64,000 bases of DNA from Marinobacter sp. es.042. Lineage in GTDB: Bacteria > Pseudomonadota > Gammaproteobacteria > Pseudomonadales > Oleiphilaceae. The translations under genes and the position numbers were made by a program. The DNA lies in assembly GCF_900188315.1 (NCBI RefSeq), contig NZ_LT897781.1, positions 1,488,001 to 1,552,000 on the forward strand. Direction: 5' to 3'. How positions within the stretch are numbered: position 1 is the stretch's first letter; each line of letters begins with the position of its first letter. The notes beneath the pieces were generated by a model that worked only from the letters and a program-made list of their open reading frames with translations, ran no database searches and had not been told where the DNA came from. Below, in pieces: positions 26,682-33,372 of this stretch.

Positions 26682-27077
26682 ATGGCAGCTATCGAAGTTG
26701 ATTTTGAAGTTTTCAAAGAGCTCACAGTTCGCCGTACGTGCGAATCGATGACCGAAAATGACGTGATTCGGTCGCTTCTTGGGCTTGACGATCCAGCACC
26801 TAAATCTACAGCAGGTAACGAGACTACAGGCGGAAATCCATGGGTATGTAAGGGTGTTGCCTTTCCCCATGGGACCGAATTTCGTGCAACCTATAAGGGC
26901 CAGCTGTATTCCGGGGTTGTAGACGAAGGTGCTCTTGTAGTTCAGGGCAAGCGGTTCACTTCTCCCTCGTCTGCTGCCGTTGCAATTACAGGGAATCCGG
27001 TCAACGGCTGGAGGTTTTGGGAGTGTTTGCTTCCAGGAAGAAATCAGTGGAAAGTTATTGCAGAGTTACGGGACTAA
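26682..27077 (+). CDS. Cassette 2 protein: RHH/SeqA-N-like segment plus RAMA/DUF4357-like segment
   Basis: A 131-residue protein. Residues 3-35 (IEVDFEVFKELTVRRTCESM, then TENDVIRSLLGLD) resemble the ribbon-helix-helix dimerisation segment of SeqA-type proteins. Residues 60-125 contain GTEFRATYKGQLYSG, GKRFTSPSSAAVAITGNPVN and GWRFWECLLPG, the pattern of RAMA/DUF4357-like domains that occur with restriction-modification systems and are proposed to recognise modified DNA. The assignment is from memory of patterns and is moderate. The cassette has its own promoter. A DNA-binding role is inferred. Confidence 0.65.
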   Translation: MAAIEVDFEVFKELTVRRTCESMTENDVIRSLLGLDDPAPKSTAGNETTGGNPWVCKGVAFPHGTEFRATYKGQLYSGVVDEGALVVQGKRFTSPSSAAVAITGNPVNGWRFWECLLPGRNQWKVIAELRD

Positions 27078-27081
27078 ACTT

Positions 27082-27159
27082 GCATAACCAGGCGCGTCAG
27101 TCGGATGGTCTTTACGCCGCTTCGCTATGTAAAGGCCACTACTGCGCTCAGCCTTATAC
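27082..27159 (+). other. attC recombination site 2 (78 bp), altered 3' core
   Basis: It begins with GCATAAC and ends with CTTATAC. Inner pairing is strong (GGTCTTTAC against GTAAAGGCC) with a hairpin centre near CGCCGCTTCGC. The 3' core has C instead of the G at the crossover position (expected G^TTRRRY or G^TTATGC), so recombination between cassettes 2 and 3 may be impaired. Confidence 0.8.
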
Positions 27160-27177
27160 AAAAGGGAGAACTGAGCA

Positions 27178-27882
27178 TTGACCACACGACATTGGACATG
27201 CCCATACTGCAATAGAGATTGCACTATTCATGACGAGAACAATGGAAATATTAAAGATTTTTTCACTAAGCGTCAGCTAAGTGCGGATTTAGGCTGGATG
27301 GCATCAAACACCGAGGTAATTGTTTGCCCTAATCCTGACTGTAAAAATCTAACGATTAAAACTGCTATTTACGAATATAATGCACAGTATCAACAAACGG
27401 GAGAAAAAATAAAGGAGTGGAACCTTGCTCCAGAGTCCAGTGCAAAACCCTTTCCCGACTATATCCCGCGTGCACTACTTGAAGATTATGAAGAAGCCTG
27501 CCTAATCCAGAATGGAAGCCCAAAAGCATCTGCAACTTTGTCTCGTAGGTGCTTGCAGGGGATGATAAGAGATTTCTGGAAAACAAAGAAAAATCGATTA
27601 GTTGATGAAATTGAAGCGCTCAAAGATAAAGTAGATGCTAATACATGGGAGGCAATTGACTCCGTAAGGCACGTTGGAAATATCGGTGCTCACATGGAAA
27701 AAGATGTAAATCTAATTATCGATGTAGATCCCGAGGAGGCAGGCTTATTAATTTGGCTTATAGAAACTTTGTTTGAGGAATGGTACATCAAGCGCCATGA
27801 CCGTGAACAAAAAATGGCTGCGATTGTAGGAGTGGCTAAAGCTAAAAAAGAGCTTAAGAAAGCTCCCCCGGGAAATGTATAA
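27178..27882 (+). CDS. Cassette 3 protein: zinc-ribbon plus DUF4145-like protein
   Basis: A 234-residue protein starting at TTG 27178, with GGGAG about 12 bases upstream. The N-terminus has a zinc-ribbon pattern (CPYCNRDC at residues 9-16, then CPNPDC about residues 50-55). The C-terminal half contains a DUF4145-like helical region: ASATLSRRCLQGMIRDFW, VRHVGNIGAHMEKD, and DPEEAGLLIWLIETLFEEWY. DUF4145 domains are found alone and in restriction and other defence-linked proteins; their activity is unclear. The TAA stop overlaps the following attC core. AT-rich codon use differs from the chromosome. Confidence 0.75.
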   Translation: MTTRHWTCPYCNRDCTIHDENNGNIKDFFTKRQLSADLGWMASNTEVIVCPNPDCKNLTIKTAIYEYNAQYQQTGEKIKEWNLAPESSAKPFPDYIPRALLEDYEEACLIQNGSPKASATLSRRCLQGMIRDFWKTKKNRLVDEIEALKDKVDANTWEAIDSVRHVGNIGAHMEKDVNLIIDVDPEEAGLLIWLIETLFEEWYIKRHDREQKMAAIVGVAKAKKELKKAPPGNV

Positions 27883-27950
27883 CAAGGCAAGGCAAAAATC
27901 TCCCTGCGGGCTGGACGCGCTAACGCGCGGCTTTGCTTGCGGCGTTATCC
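27877..27950 (+). other. attC recombination site 3 (74 bp)
   Basis: The site runs from GTATAAC to GTTATCC. The arms pair well (ATAAC/GTTAT; GCAAGGCAAA with the complement of GCAAAGC near the 3' end), and the centre contains GACGCGC/GCGCGGC-type pairing. The expected crossover is between G27944 and T27945. Confidence 0.85.
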
Positions 27951-27964
27951 CCAAGGATTAAGCG

Positions 27965-28489
27965 ATGAACTCATTCGGAACGTTGATATTCTTCTGCGGG
28001 AAAATGGGAGCTGACAAAAGCGCTTTGTCTGGCAAAATCGCTCGTGAGCGGGGAGCCGTGCTTATTTCAGAGGATGAATGGCTGGCCGCCCTATTCCCCG
28101 GCGAGATCAATGATTTCAATGATTACATTCGTTACTCATCTCGGCTCAAACCAGTGCTGAAATCACACGTTGAGCAAGTGCTCTTGGCTGGTACCTCTGT
28201 GGTCCTCGACTTTCCCGGCAACACCCGTAAGCAGAGAGCCTGGTTCAAAGATATCTACTCGCAGCACGGTATTCCTCATGAGCTGTACTATTTGTCGGTA
28301 GACGATGAAGTTTGTTTAAAACAGCTGAAACAGCGACAGAAAGAACAGCCTGAACGGGCTCAGTTCGACACGGAGGAAGTCTTTAGAATAGTGGCGGCTT
28401 ACTTTGAGCCGCCACGCTATTACCCACCTCCTCTCAATCAATCCGACCCATTTTGGCCATCTGGAATGGGAGGAACTTCCTCTCGTTAA
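27965..28489 (+). CDS. Cassette 4 protein: P-loop kinase-like protein with an unusual P-loop and altered C-terminus
   Basis: This 174-residue protein belongs to the small AAA/zeta-toxin-like P-loop family, with a strong family segment VVLDFPGNTRKQRAWFKDIY. The nucleotide loop reads CGKMGADKS where G-A-G-K-S/T is usual, so a key glycine is Asp while the Lys is kept. The family normally ends in something like FEPPxxDEGFNI soon after YFEPP. Here the tail after YFEPP is RYYPPPLNQSDP and more, partly antisense to the deaminase gene, which it overlaps by 56 bases. The 3' end was probably replaced at a rearrangement, removing the attC. AAGGA precedes the ATG. Confidence 0.65.
   Translation: MNSFGTLIFFCGKMGADKSALSGKIARERGAVLISEDEWLAALFPGEINDFNDYIRYSSRLKPVLKSHVEQVLLAGTSVVLDFPGNTRKQRAWFKDIYSQHGIPHELYYLSVDDEVCLKQLKQRQKEQPERAQFDTEEVFRIVAAYFEPPRYYPPPLNQSDPFWPSGMGGTSSR
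28391..28415 (-). terminator. Hairpin downstream of the deaminase gene, inside the cassette 4 ORF
   Basis: GTGGCGGCT and AGCCGCCAC form a perfect nine-base stem with a seven-base loop, 19 bases past the deaminase stop on the minus strand. No U-run follows. It lies within the codons for VAAYFEPPR of the plus-strand gene, so it may be a coincidence of coding or may serve both strands. Confidence 0.4.
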
Positions 28490-28913
28490 CCAAAGTCACA
28501 ACATTGAGCTCATTAATGAGGCTGGGGTTCAAATACCTGTAAGTCCACCGATAATCGAACCCGTCTTCTGCCGCTTCATCGCGATCCAACAATATACGGA
28601 CGTTCGCAATGCCGGCCATACGAATCGCCATGTAACAGAGAGCGCAAGGCTCTCCTGAAGCAATCAACGTCGCCCCTTTTAAAGAGACGCTAGTTTCATT
28701 CCGTGAAGCGTCCCTTATCGCCTGTATTTCTGCGTGTGCGGTACAATCCAGATGCTTGGCAACCTGATTTACCCCCTTGCCGACAACGTCTCCATTTTGA
28801 TTGACGATCACAGCGGAAAACGGCAAACCACCGGCTTTTACATTACTAATAGCCAGATCAATGGCGCTTTCGCCACAGGTTGCCAGACGCTCTTCATCAA
28901 TTCCGTCCCACAT
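28434..28913 (-). CDS. Cytidine/deoxycytidylate-type nucleoside deaminase family protein
   Basis: The 159-residue protein has the zinc deaminase signature HAEIQAI (proton-shuttle Glu) and GEPCALCYMAI (two zinc cysteines). It resembles guanine/nucleoside deaminases of the CDA superfamily more than tRNA-adenosine deaminase. The start overlaps the end of the azoreductase gene by 17 bases, so they are probably co-transcribed. The last residues (PFQMAKMGRID) overlap the convergent cassette ORF. The substrate is unknown. Confidence 0.85.
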   Translation of the reverse strand: MWDGIDEERLATCGESAIDLAISNVKAGGLPFSAVIVNQNGDVVGKGVNQVAKHLDCTAHAEIQAIRDASRNETSVSLKGATLIASGEPCALCYMAIRMAGIANVRILLDRDEAAEDGFDYRWTYRYLNPSLINELNVVTLVNERKFLPFQMAKMGRID

Positions 28914-29610
28914 CGGTGACCTCAGGTACTGACGATGGAGCCTGGGCTGAAAGGCTCAGCTCTGAAGCAAGGCTCTCGGCTCGAGCTTTGGCTTTGGCGA
29001 CTGACACGCGGTGCCGCTCGTCGCCAAATTCCTGATATTCAGCGGTGACTTCGTAAATGGTGTCCACCCCGAGGTATTTGCTCAACGTTCTGAGGTGCGG
29101 CACCAGGTGGCCAGACTCTTCTCTTATTCCGCCTTTTTCAAAGCCAAACTCTCCGCTGGAGGTCACGATGATCAATGTCTTACCTGAGAGCAGAGGCTGC
29201 AGCGGGAAGTCTCCTCGTTCGAGATCGAAATCAAATGTTTTGCCAATGCGAACGATCTGATCGAACCAGGCTTTTAGCTGAGCGGGCATACCGTAGTTGT
29301 ACATGGGTGAGGAGATCACAATAACGTCGGCTGCTGAGACCTCAGCGATCAGGGTATCGGAGAGTGCCAGTGTCTCCTGCTGCTCCGGGGTCCTATCTTG
29401 CTCCGGGGTAAACACAGCGCCAATCCAATCCTGTGTAATGAAATCAGGTGGATTCACCCCAACGTCACGATAGATATATTCATCCTCAGGCCGGTTCTGT
29501 TTCCAGGTATCAATGAATCGACGGGCGACATTTTTCGATATGGAATCGTGATCCGGGTTCGGGTTGGTCGCCGCTCTGACGCTTGAATCAATGTGTAATA
29601 GTGTGCTCAT
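28897..29610 (-). CDS. FMN-dependent NADH-azoreductase family protein (AzoR-like)
   Basis: This is a 237-residue flavodoxin-fold quinone/azo reductase. Recognisable parts are the N-terminal LLHIDSSVRA, the FMN-binding SSPMYNYGMPAQLKAWFDQI, and SGKTLIIVTSSGEFG, followed by HLRTLSKYLGVDTIYEVTAE. I prefer the ATG at 29610, because AAGG lies eight bases upstream; ATGs at 29616 and 29712 are in frame. Divergent from a LysR-type regulator, which probably controls it, and followed by the deaminase gene. Confidence 0.88.
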   Translation of the reverse strand: MSTLLHIDSSVRAATNPNPDHDSISKNVARRFIDTWKQNRPEDEYIYRDVGVNPPDFITQDWIGAVFTPEQDRTPEQQETLALSDTLIAEVSAADVIVISSPMYNYGMPAQLKAWFDQIVRIGKTFDFDLERGDFPLQPLLSGKTLIIVTSSGEFGFEKGGIREESGHLVPHLRTLSKYLGVDTIYEVTAEYQEFGDERHRVSVAKAKARAESLASELSLSAQAPSSVPEVTDVGRN

Positions 29611-29692
29611 GTTCATTGCCTTGGTTGATTGCTGACAGGAGCCAGTTTGTGGCGCTGGATGGACTTGCACAAACGGAAAAATTACACTTGCA

Positions 29693-29725
29693 GATGAATT
29701 AAACTCATCCAAAAGTTCATGAACT
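29693..29725. promoter_or_regulatory. Inverted repeats between azoR-like and lysR genes
   Basis: Two palindromic elements lie in the 138-base divergent region: GATGA-N7-TCATC at 29693-29709 and the perfect 12-mer AGTTCATGAACT at 29714-29725. They sit where a LysR-type regulator would bind to control the divergent gene and itself. The assignment is by position and symmetry only. Confidence 0.55.
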
Positions 29726-29748
29726 CGTGATTGACCTGGAGATTCACA

Positions 29749-30600
29749 TTGCAGGTGTCATTACAGGCGCTGAAAGCCTTTGAGTCGGCTGCCCGCCGGG
29801 GTAGTTTCAAGTTGGCGGCAGAAGAACTTTCGCTGACGCCAACAGCCATCTCACACCACATTGGCAACCTGGAAAGCCGATTGAATGTGAGCCTGTTTCA
29901 TCGGCAGGGAAGACGGATATCCTTGACGGGAACGGGTATCCGATTAGCCAAAGCGACCTCGGAAGGGTTTCGGAAAATCGACAGCGCTTTGGAAGAGGTG
30001 GTGAAGGCAGGCAATACAGTCAGGGTGACGACGACATCATCCTTGGCAGCGATGGTGCTGATCCCTTCCCAGCACGATTTCGAACAAGCCAACCCCGAGA
30101 TTTCTGTGGAAATATCGACCGGCGAGTCGGTCGACAGCCAATCCTACATCATTCCGATTCGATTCGGGGATGTCTCAGTTGCTGAGCATTCTGATGTCAT
30201 TCGATTTGAGTCATTCAATGTATTTGGTGCCTATGGAATGACGCCTCCCTCCTGGGAAAATGCCCCCATAACCCTGTTTACCACGGAGTGGAAAAACAAA
30301 GCGTTACCGAGCCCTCCCCTGGCCGCCTGGTTAGAAAAAAATGGACTGGAGCTGGCAAATATCCAACTCAAAACGTTTGATCAGGAGCTTTTCGGGATCC
30401 AACAGGCTATGGCGGGCAACGGGCTGGTGTTCTGCTCTACAACGCTCGTCGAAAGGCTGTTGAAGGCCAACGTTCTGCAGCACTTCGACACGCAATCGGT
30501 AACATCAGATTTGTGCTATTACGTTCCAGGTAGGGATAGCTTCGAAACGAGGAGTGCGGCCAAATTCCTGAATTGGATCGAAGATATCCTGAACCAGTAA
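29749..30600 (+). CDS. LysR-type transcriptional regulator
   Basis: The N-terminal winged helix-turn-helix (SLQALKAFESAARRGSFKLA followed by AEELSLTPTAISHHIGNLES) is that of GcvA/LysR-family activators, and the rest is an effector-binding domain. I place the start at the TTG 29749 (283 residues), eight bases after GGAG. A GTG at 29755 and a TTG at 29731 are also possible; none is an ATG. The divergent azoreductase and deaminase genes are the likely targets. The inducer is unknown. Confidence 0.88.
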   Translation: MQVSLQALKAFESAARRGSFKLAAEELSLTPTAISHHIGNLESRLNVSLFHRQGRRISLTGTGIRLAKATSEGFRKIDSALEEVVKAGNTVRVTTTSSLAAMVLIPSQHDFEQANPEISVEISTGESVDSQSYIIPIRFGDVSVAEHSDVIRFESFNVFGAYGMTPPSWENAPITLFTTEWKNKALPSPPLAAWLEKNGLELANIQLKTFDQELFGIQQAMAGNGLVFCSTTLVERLLKANVLQHFDTQSVTSDLCYYVPGRDSFETRSAAKFLNWIEDILNQ

Positions 30601-30660
30601 TGCTCGCAGTCACTTTCATTTTTCATGAACATCAGCCCAAATAAAAACCGGAGAACGCCA

Positions 30661-30948
30661 ATGACCGCCTACGTGATCGGTAACATCACCGTAAAAAACC
30701 CCGACAAATGGGCAGAATACCGCAGCCTTGTTCCGGAAACGCTGGTTCCCTGGGGTGCGGAACTGGTACTTCGGGGTACACAGGCAAAGGTGCTGAGCGG
30801 GCAATACCGGCACACCGATACGGTGGTTATCCGCTTTCCCGATGCGGATTCCGTCGTCGATTGGCACGACTCTCCTGCCTATCAGGCATTGGTGCCGTTA
30901 CGCACCCAGGCAGCAGATGTGGATCTGGTGACGTTCGAGGCCGACTAA
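30661..30948 (+). CDS. DUF1330 family protein
   Basis: This 95-residue protein has the DUF1330 ferredoxin-like fold pattern: AYVIGNITVKNPDKWAEYRS at the start and VVIRFPDADSVVDWHDSPAY followed by QALVPLR near the end. Function is not established for the family. The ATG at 30661 has GGAG nine bases upstream; an in-frame ATG at 30625 would add 12 poorly conserved residues. Confidence 0.88.
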   Translation: MTAYVIGNITVKNPDKWAEYRSLVPETLVPWGAELVLRGTQAKVLSGQYRHTDTVVIRFPDADSVVDWHDSPAYQALVPLRTQAADVDLVTFEAD

Positions 30949-31012
30949 TAACTACTGCCACCGCGGGCAGCCTGGCGCCTATACTGGACAGCAAAACCAA
31001 CAGAGAAGCGCC

Positions 31013-31492
31013 ATGGAAAACAATTCAACAAGCCTGAGCATGACCGTTCTGATGACGCCGGACAAAGCCAATTTCTCCGGCAATGTGCACGGCGGCACCC
31101 TGCTGAAGTACCTGGATGAGGTTGCCTATGCCTGCGCCAGCCGCTACGCGGGGACTTATGTAGTTACCCTGTCCGTCGACCAGGTGATGTTCCTCCAGCC
31201 CATCCAGATCGGCGAGCTGGTGACCTTTCTGGCCAGCGTGAACTATACCGGCCGTACCTCCATGGAGATCGGCATCAAGGTGGTTACCGAGAACATCCGC
31301 GACAAGTTGGTTCGCCATAGCAACAGCTGCTTCTTTACCATGGTGGCGGTTGATGACAACGGCAAAGCCGTCGCCGTGCCGCAGCTGGTCCCGAGCACCG
31401 ATGATCAGATACGGCGATTTGCCAACGGTAAGGAGCGCAGGGCCATTCGTGCCGAACTGGAGGAACGCTACAGGGAACTGCATAAAAAATGA
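31013..31492 (+). CDS. Acyl-CoA thioesterase (hotdog fold, YciA-like)
   Basis: This 159-residue protein has the acyl-CoA thioesterase hotdog motif: MTPDKANFSGNVHGGTLLKY followed by LDEVAYACASRYAG, with the catalytic Asp in LDE. The strands VVTLSVDQVMFLQPIQIGEL are also typical. It probably hydrolyses medium- or long-chain acyl-CoAs in the cytoplasm. The C-terminus is a charged helix. It follows the DUF1330 gene by 64 bases. Confidence 0.9.
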   Translation: MENNSTSLSMTVLMTPDKANFSGNVHGGTLLKYLDEVAYACASRYAGTYVVTLSVDQVMFLQPIQIGELVTFLASVNYTGRTSMEIGIKVVTENIRDKLVRHSNSCFFTMVAVDDNGKAVAVPQLVPSTDDQIRRFANGKERRAIRAELEERYRELHKK

Positions 31493-31607
31493 GTCCGGCG
31501 TGCGAGAAGTGAACCGGCCTCTCAGAAAAGACAGTGTCATCCATATTTGAGCACTCGCTCGGATGTTATTGTTAAAGGGTGCCAGTCAGACTGATATCGG
31601 AGGAACC

Positions 31608-31874
31608 ATGGCAGGCGGATGGTCTCGTGATGGTGCGGTTCAGGAACAGATCGACGCAAGCGTTGAGGATGAAATCCAGCGCGCACGCAGCCAGTTGGCC
31701 AAAGGCGAAAGTGCCGAGGAATGTGATGAGTGCGGAGCACCAATTCCAGAGGCCCGGCGCAAGGCCATTCCCGGTGTTCGTTTGTGCATTGACTGCCAGT
31801 CGGCCCATGAAAAGGAGCACAGCCAGTCTGGCGGCATCAATCGCAGGGGCAGCAAGGACAGCCAGCTGCGATAG
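31608..31874 (+). CDS. DksA/TraR-family C4 zinc-finger protein (YbiI-like)
   Basis: The 88-residue protein has the C4 finger CDECGAPIPEARRKAIPGVR followed by CIDCQ, and an N-terminal helix with acidic residues (DASVEDEIQRARSQLAKG). Length and motif match YbiI of E. coli. It may interact with RNA polymerase like other small DksA paralogues; this is inferred. ATG at 31608 with GGAGG directly upstream is clearly better than the in-frame ATG at 31563. Confidence 0.9.
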   Translation: MAGGWSRDGAVQEQIDASVEDEIQRARSQLAKGESAEECDECGAPIPEARRKAIPGVRLCIDCQSAHEKEHSQSGGINRRGSKDSQLR

Positions 31875-32000
31875 AGACGGCCCACAAAGTAGCCTGGGCG
31901 GCGGTTAAAGAGGAATATCACAAGGAGGGCGACAGGTGGGTCAAAGGCAAATCCCGAGAATGAGTCGCCATAGTATTCCCTCCCGGAGTAGCGATTGAAT

Positions 32001-32453
32001 ATGGACATTTCAATCGAACCGGGGCGGGTTGATCATCTTGATGGCATTCACGCTCTGGTCCTCGAATGGGGTTACACAGCCAGCAGGCTTCGAACGAAAG
32101 CATGGCTCGAGGCAATCACTGACTCTCCCGACCATCAGATTTTCGTCGCCCTTTCCGGGGGTTCGGTCGCTGGGTGGATAGCAGTGGAAAAGCGCCTGTT
32201 CCTCAGCGAGCTGTTTGTCGCGGAAATTACAGGCCTGGTTGTAGGCTCCCGCGCACGGAGGGCTGGTATCGGCCAGTTATTGGTCCAATCTGCTGAAGAC
32301 TGGTCCAGCTCTATGGGACTCCCGCGGGTGGTGGTACGCTCTAATGTAACGCGCCTTGAGTCTCATGGCTTTTATCCGGCGGTTGGTTATACGCAATCCA
32401 AAACAACGCATGTCTACACCAAAGACCTCAAGCAGCCCGGATCGGAGCCCTGA
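32001..32453 (+). CDS. GNAT family N-acetyltransferase
   Basis: This 150-residue protein has the GNAT acetyl-CoA binding motif A, AEITGLVVGSRARRAGIGQL, with the R-x-x-G-x-G/A pattern, and the motif B region ESHGFYPAVGYTQSKTTHVY. The substrate is unknown. Start is the ATG at 32001; a TTG two codons upstream is in frame. It is a stand-alone gene next to the deleted GST. Confidence 0.85.
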   Translation: MDISIEPGRVDHLDGIHALVLEWGYTASRLRTKAWLEAITDSPDHQIFVALSGGSVAGWIAVEKRLFLSELFVAEITGLVVGSRARRAGIGQLLVQSAEDWSSSMGLPRVVVRSNVTRLESHGFYPAVGYTQSKTTHVYTKDLKQPGSEP

Positions 32454-32498
32454 ACGCCCCGGCCTGAAAAACGGCGCGCTCCCAGCAAAGGAAACTGC

Positions 32499-32806
32499 AT
32501 GAAAATCTATGGCGATACCCAATCCGGGAACTGCTACAAGGTTCAGCTCGTTTGCCAACTGCTGAACATCGACCATCAGTGGATTGATTTCGACATTCTG
32601 GCGGGCACAAGGCCTTGCAGGTGATGGAGCAGCAGCTGGCACAAACGCCATTCCTGGCGGGTGAGAAGGTCACTACTGCAGATATCTCACTCTATGCATA
32701 CACCCACGTCGCCGATGAGGGTGGTTTTGAGCTGGAAGCCTACCCTGCAATTCGCGCATGGCTGGATCGGGTTGCGGCATTGCCGAATTTCAGGCCTATG
32801 GTTTAG
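32499..32806 (+). pseudogene. Glutathione S-transferase gene with a large internal deletion
   Basis: The first 39 codons encode the thioredoxin-like start of a GST (MKIYGDTQSGNCYKVQLVCQ followed by LLNIDHQWIDFDILAG). Then the sequence jumps to the C-terminal helical part (KALQVMEQQLAQTPFLAGEK, then VTTADISLYAYTHVADEGGF) in another frame. A GST is about 200 residues, so roughly 100 codons are missing. The join near 32613 causes a frameshift to a TGA at about 32627. The 3' part is open to 32806. A ribosome site (AAAGGA) is still present. Confidence 0.85.
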
Positions 32807-32907
32807 GAGTGTTCGGTAATTGCTCTCCAATCCCCATGTAAATCTCAAAGACTGGTTCACAATGCGTCATAGAATACGGACTTTTATCGGTCCAAAGGAA
32901 AATCCCT

Positions 32908-33240
32908 TTGCCTGAACTGAAAACCATCGGCCTTTTTCTCGTCACCGCGCTGGCTGAAATCGTTGGCTGCTACCTACCCTATCTCTGGCTTCGCGAGGGA
33001 AAGAGCATCTGGCTTCTGGTACCCGGGGCCCTGAGCCTGGCGGCATTTGCCTGGTTACTTTCCCTGCATCCTACTGCCGCCGGTCGGGTTTATGCGGCCT
33101 ACGGCGGTGTGTATATCTTTATGGCCATTCTCTGGCTTTGGGCTATTGATGGTATCCGGCCAACCGTTTGGGATCTGGTGGGATCCGGCGTAGCACTGCT
33201 CGGCATGGCGATCATCATGTTTGCGCCTAGAGGCGCATAA
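32908..33240 (+). CDS. YnfA/UPF0060 family small membrane protein
   Basis: This 110-residue protein with four membrane segments matches the YnfA family: [20 protein letters not shown], then [20 protein letters not shown] and [20 protein letters not shown]. YnfA resembles the small multidrug resistance fold and is considered an efflux pump in some bacteria. The start is TTG at 32908 after AAAGGA. It is separated by about 100 bases from neighbours on each side. Confidence 0.93.
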   Translation: MPELKTIGLFLVTALAEIVGCYLPYLWLREGKSIWLLVPGALSLAAFAWLLSLHPTAAGRVYAAYGGVYIFMAILWLWAIDGIRPTVWDLVGSGVALLGMAIIMFAPRGA

Positions 33241-33372
33241 ATCTGCATCGCGTACCCGATAATCACCACAGATCTGATTAAGCCGTGACCTCCTCCCGGC
33301 ACGCTGACGTACACTAGTCATATGATCGACGTTCCACTTACCAAAACGAAGAGGCTATCGCCTCCTTACACT

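Larger units (their letters stand above)
25970..28489 (+). mobile_element. Integron gene-cassette array without an integrase in view (CALIN)
   Basis: Three consecutive units have the form ORF plus attC, all on the plus strand and all in the same orientation: 25970-26580, 26581-27153 and 27154-27944. A fourth ORF follows whose attC is absent. The left end is a lone core site GTTATGA at 25969-25975. Stop codons of cassettes 1 and 3 lie within the attC 5' core (ATAAC), a common cassette feature. The proteins are unrelated to one another and the DNA is clearly AT-richer than the surroundings. No intI gene or attI was recognised in the window. The right end is uncertain, between about 28410 and 28489. 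Confidence 0.85.

Noticed and set aside
28490..28560. A fourth attC after the P-loop kinase-like gene
   Set aside because: The sequence after 28489 is coding for the deaminase on the minus strand and has no core pair or palindromic attC arms.
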